From NCBI RefSeq assembly GCF_042678385.1, contig NZ_JBHUDY010000001.1, forward strand, positions 1,984,001-2,048,000: a stretch of 64,000 nucleotides of DNA, read 5' to 3'. The notes below the pieces were generated by a model. The model was not told the DNA's origin and did not search any database. It saw nothing but the letters and a program-made list of their open reading frames with translations. The position numbers and the translations under genes are program-made. The stretch is from Sphingomonas_B tabacisoli (GTDB lineage Bacteria; Pseudomonadota; Alphaproteobacteria; Sphingomonadales; Sphingomonadaceae). Positions 1 through 9,255 of this stretch are shown piece after piece (the stretch's first letter is position 1; each line of letters starts with the position of its first letter).

Positions 1-1592
1 GTCCGCCACAGGCACACCCACAGCCCGCCCGCGACCAGCAGCGAGAATGCGCCGCGCGACATGCCGGGCAGCAGCGCCACCGCGCCGGGCGTATTCCCGG
101 CCGAATGCGCGATCCAGAGAAGCAGCGCGATGGCCTTGCCCGTCGCCCACCAGAACGGCGCTCCGAGCCCGACGAGATCCAACAGCAAGGCCAGCACTTC
201 CAGCGGCATCACGACGAAGGTCGTCAGCGGGATCGCGAAGATGTTGGCAACCGCGCCATACAGGCCCTCGCGGTGGAAATGGAACAAGGCGATCGGCGCC
301 AGCAGCAGTTCGACCGCGATGCCGCTGAGCAGCAGGGCCGCGGCATTGCGCGCGAGGCGATACAGCACACCTTCCTCGCGCGCCGCGGTGAACGCCCGCA
401 TCCGCGGATGCTCGTGCAGCGCGATGATCGCCACCACTGCGGCGAAGCTCAACTGGAAGCTGGGACCGATCAACGCCTCGGGCCAGAACAGCAGCACGAT
501 CAGCGCCCCGGTCGCGACCAGCCGCAAGGTCAGCGCCTCCCGCCCGATCGCGAGCCCGCCCAGCACCAGCAAAGCCGCGATGCACGACCGGATCGTCGGA
601 ATCTCCGCCCCGCTGAGCAGGGTATAGCCGATGCCGGTCACCGCCCCCGCGCCCGCAGCGATCAAGGTCAGCGGCCAGCGCAGCGCCAGCTTTGGACTGA
701 GCGCCAACAGCCGCAAGGTCAGCAGCATCGCCGCGCCCACAGCCGCGGTGATGTGCAGCCCGCTCACGGACAGCAAATGCGCCAAGCCCGACCGCCGCAT
801 CGCATCCGCATCGGTTTCGCTCACGCTTCCTTGGTCGCCGGTCACCAGCGCCACCGCTATCCCCGCCGCGCCCGGCGCGATGGACTCGCGGGTGTGCCGG
901 CCGATCCGGTCGCGCAGCGACCCGCCGTCGGGCGCAGCCGACAACCGCTGAACCGGCGCAAACGCCTTGCCCGTCGCGCCAAGCTGCTGGAACCAGGCGG
1001 TCACCGCGAAGTCGTAGCCGCCGGGCAGCGACGCCGGCATCGGCGGCACCAGCCGCGCCCGCAACCGCAGCCGATCGCCTCGCGCCAGTCCCACCGGCGC
1101 ATCGGCATTGGCGATCGTCACTCGCAGCTTCGGCGGCAGCTTCGGTGCCGCGATCGGCCGCAGCGCCACCCGCACGCTGTCCTTCGCCACAAGCTGCTGC
1201 ACCTGGGCAACATCGGCGTCGAAGCTGGCGATCATCGGACGCTGGATCACGGGCGCCGCCACCCATTCCGCCTTCGCCCACACCAGTGCGCATCCGCTCG
1301 CGATCGCCAGCCCGGCAACCAACAGCGCAACGCCCGCGCGCCGGCCGGAACCGATCGCCACGCCCGCGAGCGACAGCCCCAGCGCCGCGGCGATCAGTGC
1401 GATCCAGCTCGCCCGCTCCGGCAGTATGAACCAGCCGGCGATGCCGAGGCCCAGCATCACCGGCAGCCATAGCGGCAATTGGTCGCGCTCGGCTTCCAGC
1501 CAACGCTCTATCGGCGCGAAAGAAAGGCGGAACTTCACCCCCCTTTCTCGCGGGCCGAATGCCGTGCTAGGGGCGCTCGCACCTTGGTTCAT
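1..1592 (-). CDS. comEC: ComEC/Rec2 family DNA internalization protein (C-terminus cut off by window edge)
   Basis: Reading the minus strand from an ATG at 1592 gives an uninterrupted frame of about 530 codons to the window edge, so the C-terminus is missing. Visible ComEC landmarks include SGLAHLLSVSGLHITA and GIGYTLLSGAEIPTIRS, set among many hydrophobic helices after an OB-fold-like N-terminal region. ComEC forms the inner-membrane channel for single-stranded DNA during natural transformation. The metal-dependent C-terminal domain found in many members would lie beyond base 1. The gene diverges from gltX with only 29 bp between starts, so promoters must overlap or lie inside the genes. Family assignment is firm; competence in this organism is not shown. 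Confidence 0.9.
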   Translation of the reverse strand, partial: MNQGASAPSTAFGPRERGVKFRLSFAPIERWLEAERDQLPLWLPVMLGLGIAGWFILPERASWIALIAAALGLSLAGVAIGSGRRAGVALLVAGLAIASGCALVWAKAEWVAAPVIQRPMIASFDADVAQVQQLVAKDSVRVALRPIAAPKLPPKLRVTIANADAPVGLARGDRLRLRARLVPPMPASLPGGYDFAVTAWFQQLGATGKAFAPVQRLSAAPDGGSLRDRIGRHTRESIAPGAAGIAVALVTGDQGSVSETDADAMRRSGLAHLLSVSGLHITAAVGAAMLLTLRLLALSPKLALRWPLTLIAAGAGAVTGIGYTLLSGAEIPTIRSCIAALLVLGGLAIGREALTLRLVATGALIVLLFWPEALIGPSFQLSFAAVVAIIALHEHPRMRAFTAAREEGVLYRLARNAAALLLSGIAVELLLAPIALFHFHREGLYGAVANIFAIPLTTFVVMPLEVLALLLDLVGLGAPFWWATGKAIALLLWIAHSAGNTPGAVALLPGMSRGAFSLLVAGGLWVCLWR

Positions 1593-1621
1593 GTCATCCG
1601 CAGCGTAGGGAGCTTCAGCGC

Positions 1622-3067
1622 GTGAGCGCAAGCAGCGTCGTCACCCGTTTTGCCCCCTCGCCGACCGGCTTCCTGCACATCGGCGGGGCCCGCACGGCGT
1701 TATTCAACCTGCTGTTCGCGCGGCATCACGGCGGCAAATTCCTGCTGCGCATCGAAGACACCGACAAGGCGCGCTCCACCCAGGAAGCGATCGACGCGAT
1801 CCTGGACGGCATGACGTGGCTGGACCTGCATTGGGATGGCGAGGCCGTGTTCCAGTCGCAGCGCGCGGAACGCCATGTCGAAATCGCGAGCGCAATGCTC
1901 GAAAGCGGCCACGCCTATCGCTGCTATGCGACGCCCGAGGAATTGACGGAGTTGCGCGAGCAGCAGCGCGCGGCCAAGCAGCCGCTGCGCTACGACGGGC
2001 GCTGGCGCGACCGCACCGATTGGCCCGCCGATGCCCCCTATGCCGTCCGCCTGAAGGCTCCGCGCGAAGGCGAGACGGTGATCGACGATCTCGTCCAGGG
2101 CCGCGTCACCGTCCAGAATGCCGAGCTGGACGACATGATCCTGCTCCGCTCGGACGGCACGCCGACCTATATGCTCGCGGTCGTCGTCGACGATCACGAC
2201 ATGGGCGTCACCCACGTCATCCGCGGCGACGACCACCTGAACAACGCCTTCCGCCAGCTCGGCATCATCAAGGCGATGGGCTGGCCGGAGCCCGCCTATG
2301 CGCACATTCCGCTGATCCACGGCTCCGATGGCGCCAAGCTGTCGAAGCGCCACGGTGCGCTCGGCGTCGACGCCTATCGCGACGAGCTCGGCATTCTGCC
2401 CGAGGCGCTGTCCAACTATCTGCTCCGCCTCGGCTGGGGGCATGGCGACGCCGAGATCATCTCGCGCGAGCAGGCGATCGAATGGTTCGATATCGGCAGC
2501 GTCGGCCGCTCCCCATCGCGCTTCGATCTGAAGAAGCTCGAGAACCTCAACGGCCATTACTTGCGCGAGGCCGACGACACCCGCCTCGCCCGCCTCGTGG
2601 CGCCCCGCATCGCCCGGCTCATCGGTCGCGATCCGACGCCCGACGAGCAGGCGCTCCTCGCCCGCGCGATGCCGGAGCTGAAGCCGCGCGCGAAGAACCT
2701 GGACGAGATCGCCGACGGCGCCTTGTTCCTGTTCGCCAAACGCCCGCTCGCTATCGACGAGAAGGCCGCAGCGCTGCTAAAGGACGACGCGCTAACGCTC
2801 CTGGGGCAGACCCACGACGCACTCGCCACCGTTTCGGACTGGAACGCGGGCGCGATCGAAGAGGCGGTGCGAAAGGTTGCGGAGGAAGCCGGGATAGGTC
2901 TCGGAAAGGTCGCGCAGCCTTTGCGCGCCGCTCTGACAGGGCGGACGACCTCTCCGGGCATATTCGACGTGCTGGTTTTGTTGGGGCGTGAAGAATCGCT
3001 GGCTCGGCTGGCGGATGCGCGCAAGGAACGGGGCGGCGCGGCGGCGCACGCGATTGAGGAGCAATAA
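1622..3067 (+). CDS. gltX: Glutamate--tRNA ligase
   Basis: A 481-residue class I aminoacyl-tRNA synthetase that charges tRNA-Glu with glutamate in the cytosol. The N-terminus carries the HIGH-type motif in PSPTGFLHIGGART near residue 10, and the KMSKS-type loop appears as AKLSKRHGA near residue 240. A GluRS-type anticodon-binding C-terminal region follows. The start is GTG at 1622, preceded by GGGAGC. The gene ends two bases before gltA, so the two are probably co-transcribed. Many alphaproteobacteria carry two gltX paralogues; one copy alone cannot show whether this enzyme is strictly tRNA-Glu specific or also glutamylates tRNA-Gln. Confidence 0.96.
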   Translation: MSASSVVTRFAPSPTGFLHIGGARTALFNLLFARHHGGKFLLRIEDTDKARSTQEAIDAILDGMTWLDLHWDGEAVFQSQRAERHVEIASAMLESGHAYRCYATPEELTELREQQRAAKQPLRYDGRWRDRTDWPADAPYAVRLKAPREGETVIDDLVQGRVTVQNAELDDMILLRSDGTPTYMLAVVVDDHDMGVTHVIRGDDHLNNAFRQLGIIKAMGWPEPAYAHIPLIHGSDGAKLSKRHGALGVDAYRDELGILPEALSNYLLRLGWGHGDAEIISREQAIEWFDIGSVGRSPSRFDLKKLENLNGHYLREADDTRLARLVAPRIARLIGRDPTPDEQALLARAMPELKPRAKNLDEIADGALFLFAKRPLAIDEKAAALLKDDALTLLGQTHDALATVSDWNAGAIEEAVRKVAEEAGIGLGKVAQPLRAALTGRTTSPGIFDVLVLLGREESLARLADARKERGGAAAHAIEEQ

Positions 3068-3069
3068 CG

Positions 3070-4353
3070 ATGGGTGACACGGCAAAGCTGGCGCTTGGGG
3101 GGAAAGAAGTCGAGTTTCCCGTGATGAGCGGGACCGTCGGCCCCGACGTCATCGATATCCGCAAGCTCTACGGACAGACCGGCGCGTTCACATATGACCC
3201 CGGCTTCACCTCGACCGGAAGCTGCGAGTCCAAGATCACCTATATCGACGGCGACGAAGGCGTGCTGCTGCATCGTGGCTACCCGATCGGCCAGCTTGCC
3301 GAGCAGTCGAGCTTCATGGAGGTCTGCTACCTGCTGCTGAACGGCGAGCTGCCGAACCAGGGCGAGCTCGACACTTTCACTCGCACGATCAGCCGCCACA
3401 CCATGCTGCACGAACAGCTCGCGACCTTTTATCGCGGCTTCCGGCGCGACGCGCATCCGATGGCGGTCATGTGCGGCGTGGTCGGCGCGCTTTCCGCCTT
3501 CTATCACGATTCGACCGACATCACCGATCCCCAGCAGCGGATGATCGCCAGCCACCGGCTGATCGCCAAGATGCCGACGATCGCCGCGATGGCCTATAAA
3601 TATGCCGTCGGTCAGCCGTTCCTCTATCCCGACAACTCGCTCAGCTATGCCGGCAATTTCCTGCGGATGACGTTCGGCGTCCCGGCCGAGCCTTATGAAG
3701 TCAATCCGATCGTCGAAAAGGCGATGGATCGCATCTTCATCCTCCACGCCGATCACGAGCAGAACGCCTCGACCTCGACGGTCCGCCTCGCGGGCTCGTC
3801 GGGCGCCAATCCGTTCGCGTGCATCGCGGCCGGCATCGCTTGCCTGTGGGGCCCGGCGCATGGCGGCGCCAACGAAGCCGCCCTCAACATGCTGCGCGAA
3901 ATCGGTCGGCCCGAGCGCATCCCCGAATATATCGCCCGCGCCAAGGACAAGAACGATCCGTTCCGCCTGATGGGCTTCGGCCACCGCGTCTACAAGAACT
4001 ACGATCCGCGGGCGACCGTGATGCAGAAGACGGTGCGCGAAGTGTTCGCCGCGCTGAAGGTCTCCGATCCGGTGTTCGACGTTGCGCTGCAGCTCGAGGA
4101 AATGGCACTGAACGACAGCTATTTCGTCGAGAAGAAGCTGTTCCCGAACGTCGATTTCTATTCGGGCGTGATCCTGTCGGCGATCGGCTTCCCGACCTCG
4201 ATGTTCACTGCCCTGTTCGCGCTGGCCCGCACCGTCGGCTGGATCGCGCAGTGGAACGAGATGATCACCGATCCCGACCAGAAGATCGGCCGTCCGCGCC
4301 AGCTCTACACGGGCCCGACCCAGCGCGACTATGTCCCGATCGGCCAGCGCTAA
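3070..4353 (+). CDS. gltA: Citrate synthase (type II, hexameric-type length)
   Basis: A 427-residue citrate synthase that condenses acetyl-CoA with oxaloacetate at the entry of the TCA cycle. The length and N-terminal extension match Gram-negative type II enzymes. Catalytic blocks are visible: HADHEQNASTSTVR holds the first active-site histidine, and FGHRVYKNYDPRA holds the second histidine and the citrate-binding arginine. A GAGGAG ribosome site overlaps the end of gltX just before the ATG at 3070. The last 23 bases overlap the start of the downstream lipoprotein gene in another frame, which suggests translational coupling. Confidence 0.97.
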   Translation: MGDTAKLALGGKEVEFPVMSGTVGPDVIDIRKLYGQTGAFTYDPGFTSTGSCESKITYIDGDEGVLLHRGYPIGQLAEQSSFMEVCYLLLNGELPNQGELDTFTRTISRHTMLHEQLATFYRGFRRDAHPMAVMCGVVGALSAFYHDSTDITDPQQRMIASHRLIAKMPTIAAMAYKYAVGQPFLYPDNSLSYAGNFLRMTFGVPAEPYEVNPIVEKAMDRIFILHADHEQNASTSTVRLAGSSGANPFACIAAGIACLWGPAHGGANEAALNMLREIGRPERIPEYIARAKDKNDPFRLMGFGHRVYKNYDPRATVMQKTVREVFAALKVSDPVFDVALQLEEMALNDSYFVEKKLFPNVDFYSGVILSAIGFPTSMFTALFALARTVGWIAQWNEMITDPDQKIGRPRQLYTGPTQRDYVPIGQR

Positions 4354-4849
4354 GTTCGCCCTTCTCGCGCTTGCGCTGGTCGGCTGTTCGGCCGCGCAGC
4401 GCGGTGCGGAAATGGCGCGGCCGGAGCCGTTTTTCGACGTTGTCGCTTTCTTCAACGGCCGCACGATGGGCGACGGCCGGGTGAAAATCCTGTTCAGCAG
4501 CGCCGAGCGGCTGCGCGTCGACGGTCAGGGGCACAGGGACCCGGACGGCACGCTGGTGCTCGACCAGCAGGTCCGTCGCGGCGACCGGAAGATCCAGAGC
4601 CGGCAATGGCGGATGCGCCCGATCGGCGGCGGCCGCATCGCCGGCACCTTGTCCGATGCGTCGGGGCCGGTCAGCGGCGACGTTCGCGGCAATGTCCTAC
4701 ACCTCAGCTATCCGATGAAGGACGGCACCAAGGTGGAGCAATGGATCTACCTGCAGACCGGCGGACAACTGGCCGTCAATCGCATGAATATCAGCAAGTT
4801 CGGCCTGACCGTTGCCACCATCGATGAGGCGATCCGGAAACTGGATTAG
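4331..4849 (+). CDS. Probable DUF3833-type lipoprotein
   Basis: A 172-residue protein starting at an ATG inside the end of gltA. The N-terminus is a lipoprotein signal: a basic MSRSASAKF start, a hydrophobic stretch, then LVGCSAA with the candidate lipidated cysteine near residue 19. The rest has the DUF3833 pattern of an FFNG segment, alternating strand-like blocks (RQWRMRPIGGGRIAGTLSDA) and a late GN..LSYPM block. The function of DUF3833 is not known; a periplasmic lipocalin-like role is only a guess. It overlaps gltA by 23 bp and converges tail to tail with the kinase-like gene, overlapping its end by four bases. Confidence 0.7.
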   Translation: MSRSASAKFALLALALVGCSAAQRGAEMARPEPFFDVVAFFNGRTMGDGRVKILFSSAERLRVDGQGHRDPDGTLVLDQQVRRGDRKIQSRQWRMRPIGGGRIAGTLSDASGPVSGDVRGNVLHLSYPMKDGTKVEQWIYLQTGGQLAVNRMNISKFGLTVATIDEAIRKLD

Positions 4850-6168
4850 GCGGCTGGCAGGCTCAGCGTGAAGCGGGCGCCCTGGCCGGACGCGCTGTCG
4901 AGCATGATCTCGCCGCCCATCGCACGCGCGAGGCGGCGAGCGATGTAGAGGCCCAGGCCGCTGCCGGTCCCATCGCCGGCTGGATCAAGCCGCGTGAATT
5001 TCTCGAACACGCGATCGTGATCGCCGCCGTCGATGCCCGGACCCTGGTCGGCGACGACGATGAGCGCCCGGCCCTGCTCCACCTCGGCGCGCAGCCAGAT
5101 TTGCGCGTCTGGCGGCGAGTGGCGAACCGCGTTGCCGATCAGATTGACCAGGATTTGGACAACGCGCCCTTCGTCGCCGACCGCGGGCAGAACCTCGTCG
5201 GCCGCGGGCGGATCGATGCGAATGCCGCGTTCGGCTGCGCGCACTTTCAGCAAACCGCACGCGCGGCGGGCAAGGTCCGCCAGGTCGATGCGGTCGCCGC
5301 GCGGGCGGAAATCCTCCCGCTCGATCGCCTGCAGGTCGACCAGATCGCCGATCACACCAAGCAAGTGGCGCCCCGCGCTGGCGATGTCGTTCGCATATTC
5401 GGCATAGTCGCGGCGGATCGGTCCATCGACCTGCGCACCGATATTCTCTGCTTGATTGACGATGCGCGACAAAGGACCGCGCAACGCCTTTTCGAGCCGC
5501 GCACCGAAAGCATCGGGCGCCGGTGCATCTGGCCCCGTTGCCGCCGGCTCCGGATCGATGCGGAAGGCGCTTCCTCGATACCCGGCAAAGCGTCCGCCGC
5601 CATCAATCAGCGGCAGGCCGCTCAACCGCACGCGCTCACCCGTCTCGCGGACGACTGCTTCCTGGCCTTCGAAGCGCGCCCGCGTGGCGAGTGCTTCGAG
5701 GATCGGCAGGCCGTGGTCGCCCGAATCGACGAACTGGAACAGGCGGCTGATCGGCTGCCCGATCATTGCCTCGCCGGCTTCCGCGCCTACGGAGGTGATC
5801 TTCAGCGCCGGGTCGGTTTCCCAAAGCCAGTCGCCGCGCGACCGCATGAAATCATAGACGCGCTCGCCGCCGTCTTCCCCTTCGCGCGAGGGCCGGCGGG
5901 CCCAACCGCCGACAGAAAGCGCAACGCCATAATCGTCAGGCTTGGCTTCGACCCAGAGATCGAGATCGTCGCTTCCCTCGGCCGCGATTACACAACGCGA
6001 AACGAGTATGCCGAGCCGCTGCGCAAGCCGCGCCATCGTCGCAATCTGCGGAACGGCCACCGGCTGGCCGAGCGCCGAACCGGCCGATTCCTGCAGGCGA
6101 CGAAGCGGCGGCTCGGCTTCGATCAGCCGGCCTTCGCGGTCGATGCGGCCATGCGCGAGACTGCTCAT
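4846..6168 (-). CDS. PAS-domain histidine-kinase-like protein lacking the phosphoacceptor histidine
   Basis: A 440-residue soluble protein with no membrane segment. An N-terminal region is followed by a PAS domain (about 103-205), a HisKA-like dimerisation helix (220-285) and an HATPase domain (315-440). The ATPase motifs look intact: N-box NLIGNAVRHS, DQGPGID and GSGLGLYIARR. In the HisKA helix the line FGARLEKALRGPL corresponds to F..x.SHELRTPL, and the phosphorylatable histidine is replaced by lysine 227 (codon 5488-5490). The protein therefore may sense and bind ATP without autophosphorylating in the usual way. Its start overlaps the stop of the DUF2336 gene in an ATGA, so the two are translationally coupled and probably act together. 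Confidence 0.85.
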   Translation of the reverse strand: MSSLAHGRIDREGRLIEAEPPLRRLQESAGSALGQPVAVPQIATMARLAQRLGILVSRCVIAAEGSDDLDLWVEAKPDDYGVALSVGGWARRPSREGEDGGERVYDFMRSRGDWLWETDPALKITSVGAEAGEAMIGQPISRLFQFVDSGDHGLPILEALATRARFEGQEAVVRETGERVRLSGLPLIDGGGRFAGYRGSAFRIDPEPAATGPDAPAPDAFGARLEKALRGPLSRIVNQAENIGAQVDGPIRRDYAEYANDIASAGRHLLGVIGDLVDLQAIEREDFRPRGDRIDLADLARRACGLLKVRAAERGIRIDPPAADEVLPAVGDEGRVVQILVNLIGNAVRHSPPDAQIWLRAEVEQGRALIVVADQGPGIDGGDHDRVFEKFTRLDPAGDGTGSGLGLYIARRLARAMGGEIMLDSASGQGARFTLSLPAA

Positions 6169-7241
6169 CGCTGCCGCCGCTCCCGCCCGATATCGGCGAT
6201 CGCGTGCCGGAACGCCCGCTCGAGGCGCCAGGGCCGAACCGCGTCCTGCGCGGCAGCGACGTCGAGATCCAGAAAGTCGTTCACCCGCTCCTCGAGCTTG
6301 GCTTCGGAAAGACGGTTTATCGCGGCCATCTGGAGGAGAATAGGGGCGGCAACCTGCGTCGACGCGGCCACCGCGCGGAGCAGCACGGCCAGTGCGCCGA
6401 TCCCGGGATCGGCGGCCAGCATGAAAGCGGACGCGAAGTCGATCCGCGCACGGACGGCGAGCAAAGCGACGAACAGGCTGAAACGGCCGGCGCGGAACAG
6501 CTCGAACAGCAAGGCATCGTCGCCGCCGATCGAGATCGCGACGCGCATCGCCGTCGCATCCAGCGTCTGCCCCTCGTCGTGTGTGCCGAGCTTGGTCGCA
6601 ACGACCGAGGCCAGTGCTTCATCGCGAGCACCCGCTTCCAATGTGGTCGAGCGCTCCAGATAGTCGCGTAGTGCCGCTGCCCCCCACCAGAGCAGCTTGT
6701 GCAGCAGGTCGGCAGAGAGATCGCGGATCGTGACGTTCGGCTCGCCGTGGCTGCCCGTCCGGCGATTTTCCGCGACTTGCAGCGCGGCCTCGAGCTCCGG
6801 CGTCACGCCAAGCTGAATGACGGGCGCCGGCTCGGGATTGATCTGCGCCACACGGCGGATCGCCTGGGCAATGCGATGCTCCTCGGCGCGCGTCAGCAGC
6901 AGCGCTGCCAGCTCGCGGTCGCGCAACACGCCGGCGCGATCGAAGATCGGACGAATGATCGGGATGCGCGCCACGCCAAGAACGGGCGGGGCAGCGTCGC
7001 CGAACCGCGCGATCAGCCCAGCGCGTAGCTCGCGATCGATTTCCGTGACCAGCGAATCGAGCATGTTCGCCATCGCCGCCCGCTGGCTGTCGGTGGGCCT
7101 GACGAAATCGGGCAGGAACAGGTCGTTGAGCGCCGCCGTCAGCCGCGCATCGGCCTGACGCGCGACCTGTGCTGCTTCGGCGAGCAGCCGGTCAGGACCG
7201 GTGGGCGCGGCGTTGCCCCCATCGTGCGCAGTAAGAGCCAT
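6165..7241 (-). CDS. DUF2336 domain protein
   Basis: A mostly alpha-helical cytosolic protein of 358 residues from the ATG at 7241 (MALTAHDGGNAAP). The frame stays open upstream, but that part is low-complexity and overlaps the divergent gene, so the later start is preferred. The composition and helical repeats (RLLAEAAQVARQADARLTAA near the start, many Ala/Leu/Arg heptads) match DUF2336, an alphaproteobacterial family of HEAT-like proteins often found beside sensor kinases. The biochemical role is unknown. It is the first gene of a two-gene unit with the kinase-like protein, whose start codon overlaps this stop. A shared signalling role is inferred from that coupling. Confidence 0.75.
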   Translation of the reverse strand: MALTAHDGGNAAPTGPDRLLAEAAQVARQADARLTAALNDLFLPDFVRPTDSQRAAMANMLDSLVTEIDRELRAGLIARFGDAAPPVLGVARIPIIRPIFDRAGVLRDRELAALLLTRAEEHRIAQAIRRVAQINPEPAPVIQLGVTPELEAALQVAENRRTGSHGEPNVTIRDLSADLLHKLLWWGAAALRDYLERSTTLEAGARDEALASVVATKLGTHDEGQTLDATAMRVAISIGGDDALLFELFRAGRFSLFVALLAVRARIDFASAFMLAADPGIGALAVLLRAVAASTQVAAPILLQMAAINRLSEAKLEERVNDFLDLDVAAAQDAVRPWRLERAFRHAIADIGRERRQR

Positions 7242-7323
7242 TTGCAAGGACTTAGGCGACACCGGTAAAGGACGCATTAAGGCAAAGCTTGGCGACGGCG
7301 CGGGACCGCCATACAGCTTGGGC

Positions 7324-8766
7324 ATGACCCGCTGGCTGCTCCCCTTGCTGCTGCTGACCGCCTGCGGGCGCGCCGAAGACGAAGGTCCGATCCAGGTCAG
7401 CGCGATCGGCGGGCCGCCCCTTCTGGCCGACCCCAACCGCAAGCCGCTCGACACGCCGCAACGCGTGCTGCTGGGCGCGGTCGCGGAAACGCTGGTCGCC
7501 TATGACGAGGAAGGGCAGATCGGCCCAGCGCTGGCGCAGCGGTGGATCGTGACCAGCGATGGGCTCAGCACGATCTTTCGTCTGCGCAACGCCGAGTGGC
7601 CGAACGGCAAAGCTGTGACGTCCGAGGAAGTCGCACGGCGGGCGCGCGCGATCATTGCCCCGGTCAGCCGCAACACCCTGCGCGATGCGTTCGACTCGAT
7701 CGAGGAGATCAATCCGACCACCCCCGACGTGATCGAATTCCGCCTGAGCACGCCCCGGCCGCCGCTGTTGGAACTGCTCGCCCAGCCCGAGGCAAGCATA
7801 TTGTCGCGCGCAATGCTGGCGAGCGGGCCGTATCTCGTCCGCAGCCGCCACGGCGACACCGTGTCGTTGGCGCCGCGGACCAAGCCCGCCGAAGGCTCGC
7901 GCGACATCCCCCTTCCCGAAATCCGGCTGACGGGCGAGCGCAGCGCAAAGGCAGTGGCGCGGTTCATCGGCGGCGACAGCGACCTCGTGCTCGGCGGCAC
8001 CTATCTGGACTGGCCGCTGGTCCAGACCGCCAGGCCGCAGGAGCGGACGATCCGTCTCGATCCAGCCGAGGGCCTGTTCGGGCTGTCGGTAGTCGAGAGC
8101 CAAGGCTGGCTTGGCGAGCCCGAGATGCGGCAACTGCTCGGCATGGTGATCGACCGGGATGCCCTGCTGAACGCGTTCAAGGCGCCCGGCTGGCAAGGCG
8201 TGCTGCCGATCCTGCCGCAACGCTATCGCTCCGCCGCCGATCCCGCCTACCCGCCCTGGGCCGTGTACGACATCAATGGCCGCGTCGCAGAGGCGCAGCG
8301 GCGCGTCGCCGCCTGGCGTTCGAACCACCCCGAGCCGCTTCAAGTCCGCCTCTATCTGCCGCCGGGACCGGGCAGCACGTTGCTCTACGGCCGGCTTGCG
8401 GCCGATTGGCGGCGGATCGGGATCGAGACGACCCGTTCCTCCGCCGAAGCGGCCGACCTGCGGCTGGTCGACGCGGTCGCACCCGCCGGCAGCGCGCTCT
8501 GGTATCTCGAAACGCTCGCTTGCCCGTCCGCTGACGCCTGCTCGGACGAAGCGATGGACGCGCTGCAGCGCGCCCGCAACGCGCAGTCCCTGCTGGAGCG
8601 CGGCGTCCAGCTCGCTACGGCCGACCGGTTGCTCGCCAATTCCGGTCTCTACGTGCCGCTCGCCCGCCCCCTGCGCTGGTCGCTGGTCTCTCCGCGCCTA
8701 AACCAATTCCGCGAGAATCCGCGGGCCTGGCACCCGCTGACGCACCTCGTTCGCAGCCGCCGCTAG
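7324..8766 (+). CDS. Orphan ABC-type peptide/nickel solute-binding lipoprotein (SBP_bac_5)
   Basis: A 480-residue protein from the ATG at 7324. The N-terminus MTRWLLPLLLLTACGRAED is a lipoprotein signal with cysteine 14 as the lipidation site. The body fits family 5 extracellular solute-binding proteins: an early AETLVAYDEEGQIGPALAQ block, then FRLRNAEWPNGKAVTSEEV, then a long second lobe. Such proteins deliver oligopeptides or related ligands to inner-membrane permeases. No permease or ATPase genes lie next to it, so it is an orphan whose partner and ligand cannot be told from here. It diverges from the DUF2336 gene across about 80 bp; some upstream in-frame codons exist but precede the signal peptide. 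Confidence 0.82.
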   Translation: MTRWLLPLLLLTACGRAEDEGPIQVSAIGGPPLLADPNRKPLDTPQRVLLGAVAETLVAYDEEGQIGPALAQRWIVTSDGLSTIFRLRNAEWPNGKAVTSEEVARRARAIIAPVSRNTLRDAFDSIEEINPTTPDVIEFRLSTPRPPLLELLAQPEASILSRAMLASGPYLVRSRHGDTVSLAPRTKPAEGSRDIPLPEIRLTGERSAKAVARFIGGDSDLVLGGTYLDWPLVQTARPQERTIRLDPAEGLFGLSVVESQGWLGEPEMRQLLGMVIDRDALLNAFKAPGWQGVLPILPQRYRSAADPAYPPWAVYDINGRVAEAQRRVAAWRSNHPEPLQVRLYLPPGPGSTLLYGRLAADWRRIGIETTRSSAEAADLRLVDAVAPAGSALWYLETLACPSADACSDEAMDALQRARNAQSLLERGVQLATADRLLANSGLYVPLARPLRWSLVSPRLNQFRENPRAWHPLTHLVRSRR

Positions 8767-8814
8767 CGAAACCGCTTTGCACTCCCCACGTTAAGTGTCG
8801 TGAAGGAGATGCCG

Positions 8815-9255
8815 ATGGCCACGAATTTCCGCCGCGCTCAGGATCTTGCGCGCAGCCTGCCCGCGCTCAAGGACCCGCAAGGCGTCCGCCGCCGCGTGGA
8901 AGCGATGGAAGGTCTGCTCGAGCGGCTGGTGACCATTCCGGGCACCAAGCGTCAGCTCGGTCTCGACGTGATTCTCGACATCATTCCGGGTGTCGGCAGC
9001 GTCGCCGCCGGCGCGCTTGGCGCGTGGATGATCTGGGAAGCGCGCAACCTCGGCATGTCGAAATGGCAGATGACGCGGATGCTCGGCAATGTCGGCTTCG
9101 ACACGCTGCTGGGCGCGATCCCCTGGGTCGGCGCGATTCCCGACTTCTTCTTCAAGTCGAACACTCGCAACCTGCGCATCATCAAGCGCCATCTCGACCG
9201 GCACCATCCGGCGACGGTCACGCTCGACGGAGGCGTCAGCCGCAGCGGACGCTGA
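8815..9255 (+). CDS. DUF4112 small membrane protein
   Basis: A 146-residue protein with two hydrophobic stretches (around DIIPGVGSVAAGALGAWMIW and GFDTLLGAIPWVGAIPDFFF) separated by a basic loop, which is the DUF4112 signature with its paired IPGVG / IPWVGAIPD motifs. The ATG at 8815 is chosen because AAGGAG at 8803-8808 sits six bases before it; an ATG at 8809 and a GTG at 8800 are too close to that site. The function is unknown. It follows the solute-binding protein by about 50 bp and converges with the I78-type gene, overlapping its end by 20 bp. Confidence 0.8.
   Translation: MATNFRRAQDLARSLPALKDPQGVRRRVEAMEGLLERLVTIPGTKRQLGLDVILDIIPGVGSVAAGALGAWMIWEARNLGMSKWQMTRMLGNVGFDTLLGAIPWVGAIPDFFFKSNTRNLRIIKRHLDRHHPATVTLDGGVSRSGR

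Noticed and set aside
105..1472. Long plus-strand open frame opposite comEC.
   Set aside because: Arg/Gln/Pro-rich low-complexity sequence with no motif; the minus strand encodes ComEC.
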